Shown: positions 10,235 to 20,724 of the stretch, one piece after another
How positions within the stretch are numbered: position 1 is the stretch's first letter
Layout of the letters: each line of letters begins with the position of its first letter
Source: Luidia sarsii
Lineage: Eukaryota > Echinodermata > Asteroidea > Paxillosida > Luidiidae
Direction: 5' to 3'
DNA length: 64,000 nt
NCBI GenBank assembly: GCA_949987565.1
Contig: OX465107.1
Location: forward strand, 11,165,721-11,229,720
Made by a program: the position numbers and the translations under genes
Notes under the pieces: model-generated
The model's database searches: none
Seen by the model: only the letters and a program-made list of their open reading frames with translations
Told to the model about the DNA's origin: nothing

Positions 10235-10447
10235 TTCTCTGATCGAGGTCGACAATCTTCGCCTTGAATATGCCGGACTTGTAAGTGACCTTGACTTCCA
10301 TGCCGACACTTAGAGGCCCTTTAGTCTTGACTCTACTCGATGGTACATTTTCCTGCAACCCCAACCATTTGGATGCCAGCCATACGATACGCATGATGAG
10401 GGTTTTCTTCGGAACAGCTCTGGGACGAAATGTGGTGTATCCACGTA
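10235..10447 (-). CDS. candidate internal exon, Tudor/SH3-like
   Basis: The minus strand has an acceptor (CTGGACAG) ending at 10448, a frame open throughout 213 bp, and a GTACAA donor at 10234. The translation contains GMEVKVTYKSGIFKAKIVDL, which resembles the first strands of a Tudor/SH3-like barrel. Phase at the 5' side is 2. Part of a second frame is also open, so coding is uncertain. It lies head-to-head with the DDE-like gene at 10751. Confidence 0.3.
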
Positions 10448-10511
10448 CTGTCCAGAGTATTTAAGCTCGATGGCAGTGAACCATGAATTAAACTATTTTT
10501 TTCAATAAAAC

Positions 10512-10665
10512 CTTTGAAGATTCCCGCACGCCAAGTTCTCCCAGCAAAGCATTATGCTGGACTGGGGTTGAGATTCTTGCGGGTTGCTTTGAAGATTCCC
10601 GCACGCCAACTTCTCCTGGCGCAACAATGTGTTGGACCTGGGTTAAGACCATTGTAGGCCTCTTG
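10512..10665 (+). repeat. 77-bp tandem duplication
   Basis: TTTGAAGATTCCCGCACGCC recurs with a 77-bp period and a partial third unit follows. It lies just upstream of the DDE-like gene start and could be part of its promoter region or 5' UTR. Confidence 0.6.
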
Positions 10666-10750
10666 ACGATAGGTGTACCCACGTATCTGCAAGCCAAGTT
10701 CCCAGCAGCATTTGGTCAGGAATTGCTGCTGTAGTTGTAGTAAAGTAAGG

Positions 10751-13591
10751 ATGGCTCTAAGGGAGCATAATCGTGCTACTCCTGACAAATACATCAGCTT
10801 GCTTCTAGAGAGTCCGAAAAGGAGAAAAACCACCGCCAAACGAAGTCCTATTAAGGAAAACAAATCCAGACGTGGACGTCCTCCTGTGGCCGATCTTTTC
10901 CCAGGGGTAGTTGATACAGCTAGGAACTACGTCGAGAGCAATGGCTTTAGGGCTCACAGGAGACGTCAAGAAGAGACAGGGACGTGTGGGTCGACACTAC
11001 CTCAGATCAAGCAACACCTGATTCATGTTGTTCCTGACTTACAAGAAAAGCGGCCAAATCTAGGTAAGGTTTGCTTGACGCATGACCTGGGCGGTCCCTT
11101 AATTTTATCTAATTCGTCTAAACCCTCCAAGTTATAAAATAATATGCCGTTATTTTGGAGTGTTAAAGGAATATAAATGTTTGAATCTTTTACCACTGCT
11201 CTTTGAATTTGTTATCACGGCTTTTTTATTCTGCATCTGAAAAAAGGTCTTACTAGGATCGAAACGTCGTCCGGCCCCATACATTTTTGGTTACTTATGT
11301 CAGCAAGCAGTTTGCTACCTCTTTTGTATAATAATCCGAAGTTCTTTTATCAAATCAAAGAATCCGAGATTTGTGCTCAATCAGGTGATGCCACTCTCAG
11401 TTAGCTTGACTGACTCATTAACCTTATGATTTCAGGACTCAAGACAATTGCAAGATGGATGAAGCCCCCTAACAAGAAGTTCCGTAGTGCGCAGGAGTAC
11501 CAAGGCTTAATAGATGCCCGAGTTCCTGCCAAGGAAAACTCAAGCCGGCAGGATAACGCCAACAGCCACTTTTACGCTGCCAGAGTAAGGTATGCCATGG
11601 AGCTGGCTTCAAAGTTCAGCACCTCCGCCATCGTGTTGTCCGTGGACAACAAAAACAAAATTCTGCTTGGCAACCATGTAGCTGCAGTTGATAGACGGAT
11701 CAGGATCAACCGTTTCTTCCCAGTGGGTGATCATCCCAACCTTTCCGACCACGACTTCCCTGTTCCAGGGTACTACATCGTCCCTTCTGGATATCTCCGA
11801 ATGAAGTCACCAGAACCCCCACAAACCACCAAGGATCACCTGGGACGAGACCAATTCTTGTAAGTACTGTTTATGCCATCGCTATTTTTGTAAAGCTGAA
11901 CCAAGGTTTACAGCAATTGGTTGTTTGTATCGAATGAAGGCGGGGATTTGATCCCTGGAGATTATGGGAGTTTAAATAATGGTTAATGCTTCTGACTGCC
12001 GGTGAACCCACAGCAAAGACTAGTTGAACATTTGGGACTGCTACCATGCATCCAAAGGGCTGGATAGCTCAGACGGTGAGGAGTTGTATACAATGTTGGT
12101 TGAGGAGTTGGCAGCTGTGAATTGTTTGGGGTTGGGCTTTCAGGTCAACTCGTACCTTGGTCAACTCGTACCTTGGTCAACTCGTACCTTGGTCAACTCG
12201 TACCTTGGTCAACTCGTACCGTCAATTAAGTCAACTCGTACCTTCGAAAGTTTTCATGTGTTGAGAGTTTCGCGGAAAATATCGATGGATAATATGATCG
12301 ATGCGTGATGTTTGGGTATTATCGTGGTGGGTTTTAGTATTTATTCACTATGAGTGGGGAGGATGGATACACACGTTGTTTTTTGCGTGAATAATGACGT
12401 CTGTGGCATCACAGAGGCTCCAGTAGTGGCGGCTATAATCACTGCATTTAACAATTGGGCATCAAGTTTGGTCATGAGTGACGTCGGCGACATCACAGAG
12501 GTTCCAGTAGTGGCGGCTCTCACGAGCTATACTGCCAGGCTTTTGGCTGTAACAATGCCATCTGGAAAATGCTGGAAAACACTTTCCATGAGCAATTCCC
12601 AATATAGCCAGATACCAGATTTTCAACAATTGGTTGTTTGCTTCTCTTCCTTATTAGACTTCCAGAACGAGGCAGCGCAACAGTTGTGAATAGAGGTCCA
12701 CACAACCCTTGCCACATATCTACTCACATGAATGACATAGTCAATCATGTTGGGGTAGAAGATGCTGTTGTGCAAGGGCGTTCGTTGCTTGTACTTATTG
12801 CAGATGGCGGCCCAGACTTTAACGTGAATCATTCCGTTAATCTCTTGTACTATGGCCGCCTCTTCAAGCAGTGCAAGCTGGACGCCCTTGTTGCCACTAG
12901 CTATTGCCCCGGCCACTCCGCTCTCAACCCTGTGGAACGACTGTGGGCACCCTGCACTCCGGCCCTGACATCAACGTCCATCCCTGCTGCACTCCCAGGA
13001 GAGAAGCCACCGCGTCAGCAGACAACGCTCTCTTACGAGGATCGCCGCGAAAAGGAGAGGGTCGTCTTTGACAACACTATGACTAGCATCAAGCGCTACT
13101 GGTCCAACGTCACCTACTCCAAGGAGGTCCTCAACACCATTAGTACCCCCAGCGGATTACCCGATTCACCATTTAATGATTTTGATCGGGTACACAAAGC
13201 ACTGTCTTCTTCGGCTACTAGGTTGCGGGAGGACAGGGCTGTATACGACAAATACTTGTTCGCCGTTAGACACCTGGATCGGCGCATTGGCATGGTCATT
13301 TTTGGCAAGTGCACCGATTCTTTGTGTCAGCACTGCCAGTCAAACGGGCCTGTAAACGATGAGATGCTGCAATGTGTGCGCAATTTTCCAACCCCGATAC
13401 CATCCACTGAACACCCCGGCCATTTTGTAACATTTATAGATGCTCTACAATTGCCTAGGGACTTGCCTTGTGAGCACATGCCGATTTTCCAGGAAAAGAA
13501 CCTGGGACGGTGCTGCGCAGGGTGTCGGTATGTCTTCACCAGTAAGAAAGACAAAGAGGACCACCGGAAGAAGGTGCACTTAAAGCGCTGA
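10751..13591 (+). CDS. DDE-transposase-like protein, three exons
   Basis: Exons 10751-11063, 11436-11859 and 12658-13591 have GTAAGG and GTAAGT donors and TTTCAG and TTATTAG acceptors. Their phases match (1, then 2) and give 556 codons. The ATG at 10751 has A at -3 and G at +4. The N-terminus is basic with an AT-hook-like RRGRPP. Residues about 60-170 look helical and may bind DNA. Candidate catalytic residues are D175 (LSVDNK), D295 (LIADGGPDFN) and E339 (HSALNPVERLW), a DDE/RNase H-fold pattern with about 120- and 43-residue spacing. A CxxC-x(n)-HxxxxH finger (CCAGCRYVF...H...H) lies at the end. Intact splicing, no stop codon and no visible terminal inverted repeats suggest a host-maintained, possibly domesticated gene. 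Similar uncharacterised proteins are, to my recollection, widespread in invertebrates. The family is not named here. Confidence 0.7.
11236..11330 (+). repeat. dispersed GATCGAAACGTC repeat, copy 1
   Basis: This lies in intron 1 of the DDE-like gene. The block GGTCTTACTAGGATCGAAAC can form a 5-bp stem (GGTCT/GGATC with wobbles) before GAAAC, like stem II of a hammerhead ribozyme. The upstream CUGAUGA core is not conserved (CTGAAAAAA). It shares its 3' part (CAGCAAGCAGTTTGC) with the copies at 18037, 49051 and 50064. Confidence 0.5.
12003..12095 (+). repeat. tRNA-derived SINE head, copy 1
   Basis: GGCTGGATAGCTCAGACGGT contains a Pol III A-box (TAGCTCAGACGGT). The preceding GCAAAGACTAGTTGA also precedes the tRNA-like copy at 50498. 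No B-box is left, so this is a truncated SINE inside intron 2 of the DDE-like gene. Confidence 0.5.
12143..12245 (+). repeat. 16-bp tandem repeat
   Basis: The unit GTCAACTCGTACCTTG is repeated about six times, with the last unit interrupted by GTCAATTAA. It lies in intron 2 of the DDE-like gene. Open frames across it are repeat artefacts. Confidence 0.85.
12380..12530 (+). repeat. local duplication (about 94-bp offset)
   Basis: TGACGTCTGTGGCATCACAG and a related copy starting TGACGTCGGCGACATCACAG are each followed by AGG-TCCAGTAGTGGCGGCT. This is a local duplication within intron 2, with no exon signals. Confidence 0.55.
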
Positions 13592-14564
13592 TCAATATAT
13601 GTATTTGGTTGTCAATCATCGGAGTGTGTTAAGAAGAAAAAAAAATCATTTTTGTTTGTATTTTTATTATTTGCCGATGAAGGATGCAATTTTACATGTA
13701 TAAAAAGAAATGAAAGAAGGGATTTTAGCACATGAAATAGCGATTTCGATCCACAACTCCGCACAGAGGCACCGCTCAGAAACGAACGCATGACACGAAC
13801 GATGTTTTTGCGTATGGGCTTTGAGCGTACATTTTCTGCTGTTTTGGGAAAACTTTTATTTTAAAAATGCCAGTTTTGTTGTATATTAAAAATTTGCTAA
13901 ACAAGAAAGGATATTTAAAGTAAATATAAATGATTAATGGTAGTGGTAGACAACTTCATTAGTTTAGTTCCGGTCCATTAAAAAAAAAAATCCCATTTTC
14001 AGTTCCCGTTCAGTTTTTCCTTTAATTTTGTTTGACTTTTAATAAAGAAAAGAAGGGGGAGACTTGTATTAAATTAATAGCCAAACTTTTAGAGCCAAAC
14101 TATCAACAGGGACACAGACATAAATTAAAATTGGACAACTCCGACAGTTTGCCTGTCGTGTGGAAATAAAGCAACTAGGAAGACAACACCGCACGACAAA
14201 GGGGGGAGCTAAATAACGCCGGAACGCGGTTCGTGTTCGTCTCTGCTTGCCATTCGGCCTATAGGAGTGCTCCTATTTTAAATACCCACAACACATTGTA
14301 ATAATAGTATATACCGAAAACATACTGTGAGCAACTTAAATGTGTATTGTTTCTTTGAGACCACAATCCACGGTATAGAAGTGGATTTTTCCAACTAAAA
14401 AATGACATCCAAAATACTCGGCCGCTGTATAGAGCACCCCTCCCAATCATAATGGAATAGTCCATGCTGCCACATCACAGGTCGCTGCGGCGGGCCGCGG
14501 TGGGCCCTGTGTGTGCCGGGCCATATTCATTCGACCATTAACATAACAATCAGAGGGGATCTTT
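13592..14564. other. 3' flank of DDE-like gene; no gene
   Basis: AT-rich sequence with a possible AATAAA at about 14041. No ORF or element terminus is recognised. Confidence 0.35.
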
Positions 14565-14700
14565 TAATGAGCAAGGGGACCATCTGAGCGCCGCGCTGCG
14601 CCGCGATTTTAATCCGGGAGGTGGGCCGCGGGGGGACGCGCCGCACTGCGCCGCGGTGGGTCGCGTCGCGCCGATAAAAATCTTTTTGACATGGTACCTT
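14565..14700. repeat. GC-rich CGCGCC repeat (copy 2, inverted)
   Basis: GCGCCGCG-rich block ending ...GCGCCGATAAAAATCTTTTTGACATGG, the reverse complement of the copy at 4150-4275. Confidence 0.5.
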
Positions 14701-15392
14701 ATGACAAATGTTAAACAATAGAACTGTGTAAAATCACTCACATCGTACTGTTTCGTACAAATTAATTAATTTTCTTCACTTTTACTGTGTCATCCTTTCA
14801 TTACAGTCTCATCGCGGTCTCGACCTTTTGCAAAGTTTTGTTCTCGGTCTCGAACTAATGGGTCTCGACTACAACACTGGAATCTTGGCGTCATCCTCAA
14901 TTTCCTTCAGGGCCTAATACAATTAAAAAAAAAAACGAGAAGAGTATTTTCCTGTTTTATATGGTTATATTGTCAAACAATGAATAACTAGATATATTAG
15001 AAGTAATACTGGATGTTTCGCATTTAAAGCTGAAAACTACAGCCTCCTTTTTCGACGTATCGTGTACATATTTTTGTGGACACCCCCTGTTACGTCGAAT
15101 GGGTCAGTCTAACTTCGTTGTACATCACAAAATAAGGCTTTGGCTTGGAAATGTCCGCGTTGTTTGGGGGATGATGAAGTCCCTCGAATAAATAAACAAC
15201 CCCGTGGTAGTTTTCTGCAATGTTTTCAGTCCGATGTTCCTTGTCAGAAATGCCAGCTTAAAATGTCACAATTTTCACCTCCAAAAGTGCTGTGGACACA
15301 ATAGCATTTTGCATCATAAAAATACGCGGACGCATCCGCGTGTGAAATAAGTGGATGGAATATGATAAGTTTGATGTTACTTCATGTTTTAA
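14701..15392. other. no gene; inverted hAT-like terminus
   Basis: Positions 14800-14881 carry repeated GGTCTCGA motifs and end GGTCTCGACTACAACACTGG, the inverse of the CCAGTGCTGTAGG terminus at 3531. The rest shows no ORF. Confidence 0.35.
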
Positions 15393-16090
15393 CCACTTCG
15401 CGCCGGGACCTCCGAATCCAGAGGTCAATTGGATTGCCTTTGCAACGGGGCCCTCCGAATCCGGGCACCACTATTGTCCACATTCTAAACAAAGACTCTT
15501 TTCAGCTTAGAACAAAGCAATATGAATCAGTACAAAGACCCTTTTTGACGCAAGTTGCCACATGAATTGCAAGATTAGCAGCAGTAATTGTGCAATTGTG
15601 GGACTTTTACTGTGGAGGATCGAGGGATACCGCGCTGCAGCTGAAAGCACGCGGGGGACATTGTCTTTGCATGCCACACAGCCCAACGGTCGTCGGTCTG
15701 GCATTGGAATTCCCCCCACATTCTTTACCACAATCTGTGTACGATCGTTTGTGGCCGACCAACTCGAAGATTTGACTGCCTGGAGTGGAGGCTGGAGTCT
15801 GCGGTCAGGGATTGTCAGCAGCGTACACGCACCCACACACACACGTCCGTTACGGTCCATTGACGACGCACAAAGGGCCCTTTTTCGAACGGATAATCTC
15901 TTGACAAAGGCCACAACGACGTCCGAATTGTGCCAGGTTTTACTCTCTTGTACCCATAGTATACCCTTATTGATTTATTTCATAGAAATATATTGTTCCC
16001 ATTGTTTTAGCAAGATTTTAAAATGATGCATTGTTCAAAACCCCCCGTATGGCGGTCATCGGCGCTGAAAAAAACCCCGGCGCGAAGTGG
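15393..16090. mobile_element. piggyBac-type element with TTAA target duplication
   Basis: TTAA (15389-15392) precedes CCACTTCGCGCCGGG, and CCCCGGCGCGAAGTGG precedes TTAA (16091-16094). The inverted termini are 13-16 bp and the duplicated TTAA target is characteristic of piggyBac. The 698-bp body has open frames on both strands (for example 15562-16026 +) that match no transposase I recognise. It is therefore probably a non-autonomous (MITE-like) derivative. A piggyBac transposase remnant lies 470 bp downstream, outside these termini. Confidence 0.8.
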
Positions 16091-16194
16091 TTAAGTTAAT
16101 TCACTTTTAAAAAATAGTGTATACCGGTATTAAACGTTTTTTTTCACCTTGAAATAATGACGGACAGAGTTTTCACGCGCAACCCAACCTGGTG

Positions 16195-16555
16195 GAATGA
16201 CCCATATAGTGCAAACTTGGAACTAAAAAGAAATTACTTTTTTGCTTTTATTGCAGTTTGAAATTTGCCCCTTTAAAGTGCTGTCACGTGACACGTGGTG
16301 ACGTCATGAAGTTTTAAAGACAACTGTGCACAACTTCAGCAAGGGCTCTATGCATTTGTCAAGTTTGAAAAAAATCAAAGTTTGTTCAATGGCAAAAGTG
16401 CCCTCCGAAAAAACCCTTTGCTTTGTCTATGGGATTTTTCCGAAAAAAAAAAAATCTTAACAAAAACAATAGCCTTTTCGCTTCGCGGCGAAAAAGCTAA
16501 AAAAAATCAGAACAACAACAATAGCTTTTTCGCTTCGCTGCGAAAAAGCTAAGAA
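16195..16555 (-). mobile_element. Helitron-like fragment with two terminal hairpins
   Basis: It carries the CACGTGACACGTGG and AGGGCTCTATGCATTTG blocks. Two palindromes of the CTTTTTCGC...GCGAAAAAG type end it at about 16470-16497 and 16523-16552. Confidence 0.45.
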
Positions 16556-16562
16556 TGCAATC

Positions 16563-17080
16563 TTGAAACCTTCATGTATTGTAGACTTTAATCACCAGAT
16601 GGTGAGATGGGTGGTGTTGATGTTGTTGATCAACAACTCCATTCATTTCAAACTCTGCAAAAGACCTACACTGTACAGGTGGTACAGGAAGTTGGCTCTG
16701 CGTCTTTTGATGCAGAGCATGTTGAATGCCCATAAGGCATATCAATTCCATACAGGCGATGATAAGAAGGATTTCCTATCCTTTGCACATGATGTGATAA
16801 ATGTGCTTTTGACATCCAGCCCCAAGTTGAACAGAGAAGTTCCAATGTGTGACACCGTTCACAGGCTAACTTTCCAGCCAAGAAACAGCCCAAGGAAGGA
16901 GCCGTTGATCAAAGGCCCAAGAAAAAGTGTAGGGTGTGCTATGCGAGGGGTATCAGGACAGCAAATGGTGCTCCAGTTGAAACTGTATGGATATGTAGGA
17001 GCTGTCCCTCTCAACCAGGCTTGCATATTGAACAGGGTTGTTTCGAAGCCTTCCACACAAAACTTGACTTTTCATGAACC
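16563..17080 (+). pseudogene. piggyBac transposase C-terminal remnant
   Basis: A run at about 16602-16625 reads MGGVDVVDQ in one frame, the conserved block around the third catalytic Asp of piggyBac transposases. YRWYRKLALRLLMQSMLNAH follows, then KKDFLSFAHDVINVLL. A Cys-rich tail with CRVC, ICRSC, PGLH and GCFEAFH ends at a TGA near 17080. At least two or three frameshifts separate these blocks. The N-terminal two thirds are missing. In living members the Cys-rich end binds the transposon termini; here it cannot be made as one protein. Confidence 0.75.
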
Positions 17081-17159
17081 ATTGAAATTAGGTTCGCAAG
17101 ACTTGTCGTTGCTGCTTCTGAAAACCAGACAAACTTTGGGGGGGGGGGGCAAATAGCAC

Positions 17160-18030
17160 ATGTGGGGTGGGAATGCTGTGTTTGAAAACAATTATGTTGC
17201 TCAAAAATTGTATCAAAATGCTTGAAACAAATCATAATTGTTATCTGGGGTTTGATTGTTCACTGAATCTGAAAGATTAATGTGGCAGTTACATACATGC
17301 ACATGGTCAAAACCACATGTTGCCTGTGTTATTGATTGTATTACCGGTATATATAAAAATCATACACTGTACATATTTTCTCATAAAAATACAAAATGTC
17401 ACTTATCTACCCAGATTTCTGGGTTCGACTTGATAGTAATGGTCATGTGTGTGAGAATGAAAGGAAAAAAAGCACTGGTACAATGTATGTCAGAAATTAT
17501 GCGCAAATGTCTCGATTTGTTGATTTTTTTGTTTATAATTAGTTGTAAACAATATGTCGGCAGATGGCCATGTGACTTCAATTTTGGTTTTTTTCACCTT
17601 TTTTGTTGTTCTCAATAGAAGGTGAATATGTTAGTTCAATGTTGATTTCTGCCATATAAGTAAATATGATTTACTGAAAAACAGCGAAAACCCATCAGTG
17701 CAGAAACACACACAAAAACGCCCAGTCCTGAGAATACATCCAGGCTAGTGGCGAAAGGGTTAACTCGAAGTGATGCTTCGTTCCCGCTGAAAGGATAGGC
17801 TTTTGTGTACATAAATACTTCCGTAAGATGAATTACATACATGTACATGCCCTTCTCTTTGATCTTTCCCCCTCTTCTCACTAATCCCTACCCCACTCTT
17901 TGCCTTTCCCTTTGATCTCTCCCTACCAGCTTCACTCTTTGTCCTTTGTTTCTCATCCATGTCCTATTCACTCTCCCCCCCTTCCTTCGTGTACATGTAC
18001 ATGTACAGTATCTGTTTTGTCCTTGTCACT
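17160..18030. other. no gene seen
   Basis: AT-rich, with pyrimidine-rich stretches on the minus strand around 17830-17960. No supported ORF, splice pair or element terminus. Confidence 0.4.
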
Positions 18031-18036
18031 CTGCCT

Positions 18037-18141
18037 TTGAGAAAGGTCCTGCTAGGATCGAAACGTCAGGCCCACTAAATTTTAAGATTTACATTTTGGT
18101 AATTTTAGTCAGTAAGCAGTTTGCAACATTTTTGTATCAAA
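18037..18141 (+). repeat. dispersed GATCGAAACGTC repeat, copy 2
   Basis: AAAGGTCCTGCTAGGATCGA followed by AACGTCAGGCCCACTAAATT. The 3' part (AGTCAGTAAGCAGTTTGCAA) is shared with the copies at 11236, 49051 and 50064. GGTCC/GGATC can pair around a TGCTA loop before GAAAC. Confidence 0.6.
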
Positions 18142-18394
18142 TGTACATGTTGTCGAAATCGCGCTTAAGTCAAAGTTTTTCCTCGAAGCAATGAAAAAAA
18201 TTGTGGCCGAGTCTGTCCTAATCAGGAGCTAAAACGATGTGACAATTGTTTTACAAACTCTGCGGGTCTATTTAAGTCAACTTATGGCTGGAATGTGGCT
18301 TAAACAAAAGCAGCACTCTTCGCCTGGGCATCAGCAGTGTGGTCAAACCACCCCTTATCTTTGCGGCGACATTGTGGACTGGATTCATTCGAGC

Positions 18395-18835
18395 CCCATT
18401 TTGCCAATGGTCAATCTTCTCGAAATTTGGTGCGCATGTAGTTATTGGACTAGACATTTCAAATCCTGAGTTTGGAACCAATTGACCATTGTTCAGAATT
18501 ATTATGATGTTTTTAATATTATAATGATGTCCTATACACTTTGTGCACAAAATATGCACGTGCGTTTTGGCGTAGGTATTCGTTCAAAGCTCGATGATGT
18601 CAATTTTTTTAATTTTATTTTGTAGAGAACCAGATGCGGAAAAGTGTTATGTTCTGTTTGCCAACAGACATAAATCTCTAGTTTTTTTTAAATCTTTTAT
18701 ATGGTTTATGGTTTATCTGGATATGGTTTAGAAACACCCTCCTGGGCCAAAATTACATGACGCAATCGTGACGTCATCAAAATGCGAGATTTTAAAACAC
18801 ATACTAGCCAGCAGCCTATCTTCCTGAAAATCCCA
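18395..18835 (+). mobile_element. Helitron-like 3' part plus adjacent fragment
   Basis: The copy ends with hairpin TCTGTTTGCCAACAGA, a 9-nt spacer and CTAG at 18678-18681. The upstream blocks match 9060-9348. A second, inner fragment of the family (TGACGCAATCGTGACGTCAT) follows at 18715-18800. Confidence 0.5.
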
Positions 18836-19254
18836 GGTTGTCATTTTTAGACAGAACTGCCTTCTTCGCAAATCGTTAGTGTACCCCATGAAATCAGGAC
18901 TTTATCAACATGAATCAAGTCTAGCCAAGAACGTACGCTGCAGCCTGGTGAATTTCCTCGCATGTTGCTCACTCTCAGAAACCACTGTCATCTCTTTTCT
19001 GTGTGTCAGGTTATATTCACGCGCCTGCGTAACTCGGCTGTCAAAGCCCAGGTTGAATTTGCTTACTATGATTTGGCTGGCATGGAGAGTATGAGTTCGA
19101 AACCCTGTGATATTAATTTTTTTTTGTCTTTTGCAAATTCGATCCAAACGATGCGAAGAGTGCCTAAACTAGAATGTGTATTTATTTATTTTTTCTTTAT
19201 TTTTTTCCTGTTTTGCTTGGATGGTCATGTGACAGCCCTTTAAAGGACCAAACT

Positions 19255-19395
19255 GCAATGTGCAATTATGCCGCGATCTTAGATCCCAAAGGATCACCAT
19301 TTGGCATGTATCTAAGTTGGGAAAAGGTGTATCCAAAACCCCCCATCTTGTGATGGTGGCGTCACCTCATGAATATTAATGAGGTCATAAAAATT
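19255..19395 (+). mobile_element. Helitron-like internal fragment
   Basis: Contains ATCTAAGTTGGGAAAAGGTG and ATGAATATTAATGAGG, the central blocks of the family, without termini. Confidence 0.4.
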
Positions 19396-19659
19396 TCATT
19401 ATTTCCCATTCATTCATTCATTTCCCATATTTGGCCCTTACAGTGAGATTTGGGTGTTGCTTTGCCCAGAGTGCACAGTGTTGGTAACCACTATTTCATA
19501 AAGATTTATATTCTTAAACTCAAAGAAGGCACAAGCAATCTTTGATTAAAGATTGACCCTGTTAAAACACAAAAAACAAATTGTATTTGAAGCATTTTTA
19601 TTTTTAAGTTGTGTTTTCATTTCATAATATTATTTTTCCTTTTGATTTCTAATTCATAG

Positions 19660-19745
19660 CTTTGGGAAATTCACCGAATGAGAATACAGTCAACCACCAT
19701 GGAACAAATTCCCATGTCTCGGATCATAAAAAACACATTAAAACG
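19660..19745 (+). CDS. WAC: candidate WAC exon upstream of the WW exon
   Basis: TTTCTAATTCATAG is a plausible acceptor and ACG|GTGAGT a good donor. With a split first codon the exon reads GNSPNENTVNHHGTNSHVSD..., a Ser/Asn/His-rich stretch like the disordered N-terminal half of WAC. It ends in phase 0, matching the phase-0 start of the WW exon at 32210. A second frame is also open. The match is by composition and phase, not by a domain. Confidence 0.4.
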
Positions 19746-19749
19746 GTGA

Positions 19750-20720
19750 GTATGTGTACAGTTTACTTAACATTGTGAATACATTTACACTAGTTCGTGC
19801 AAAATTAATGGGACTGAAGGGTGATCTTATCTTGCAATGTTATTTTATTGTAAATGAGGTGGATAAGGATCTGACTCTGATCTAATTCCTGTTTCTTGAT
19901 AGGCAAGATCAGACCAGCAACTGGTGGATCTGATCCTACAGATCTGGGTGGATCTGATTACTTCTGTGAGTGAAACATTTGCTCCGATCAGACCACACAG
20001 TCTGAAACAATCACATACATGTACGTATGTAATTGTACATGATGTAGGTTTTTGCGATTTGGAAAATATAAACAAATAGCACCTGACCTGGACTCGGATA
20101 AACCTTAAAACTGCTCCTGGTTGGTTTTTGTCTAAAAAAGTTATACAAATATAAAAATAATCACTGGGAATAATTTGGAAAAATGGCACGGAAAACTTTG
20201 TCTAGGTTGCGACCAGGGTAGAAATTATTAAACAAAATTTAGGGGCTACTTTTTTGATAGCCTCAAAAAATGTTGGTGCTAATTTCAGAAATTTTGGGGC
20301 TATTTTTGAAACTCTGGGGCTACCTTTTCTATAGCAATACTTAACTTAACTTGAACTTCTTTTTCTTGGGTGGCCAGCCGGGCCACCTGAGCAAATTTCC
20401 TGTTGGCCAAATGGATCTTTTGGTCGCCCAGATGCTGTAAATTTACATGCATACATTATGTGTACATAGGTATTTCTATGGTTAAGGCAAAAAATCCACA
20501 AACTTGCACTGACATGATAACTACAGTAGAGTTGGTGGTATAAATGGCATAGAAACTGAAATATAAGATTCTGCTTGTTACCTTATCGTGGTGCAAGACC
20601 GCCGTCCAGTGTTTGCACATAGCTGCACGTGCGCACTGATTGGCCCTAGAGAGGGCGTGTGGCCCCATAGATGGCGCATTACAAATATTGTTAGTGGCTT
20701 AGGGGGATGCATAGCAACCG
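19750..20720. other. no gene seen
   Basis: Contains GATCTGAT-rich sequence (19860-19970) and short degenerate repeats (GGGGCTA at 20240-20330). No supported gene. If 19660 is a WAC exon, this is WAC intron. Confidence 0.35.
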
Positions 20721-20724
20721 GCAG

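Noticed and set aside
12024..12308. 94-codon + ORF with repeated VNSYLGQL
   Set aside because: It translates the 16-bp tandem repeat in intron 2 of the DDE-like gene.
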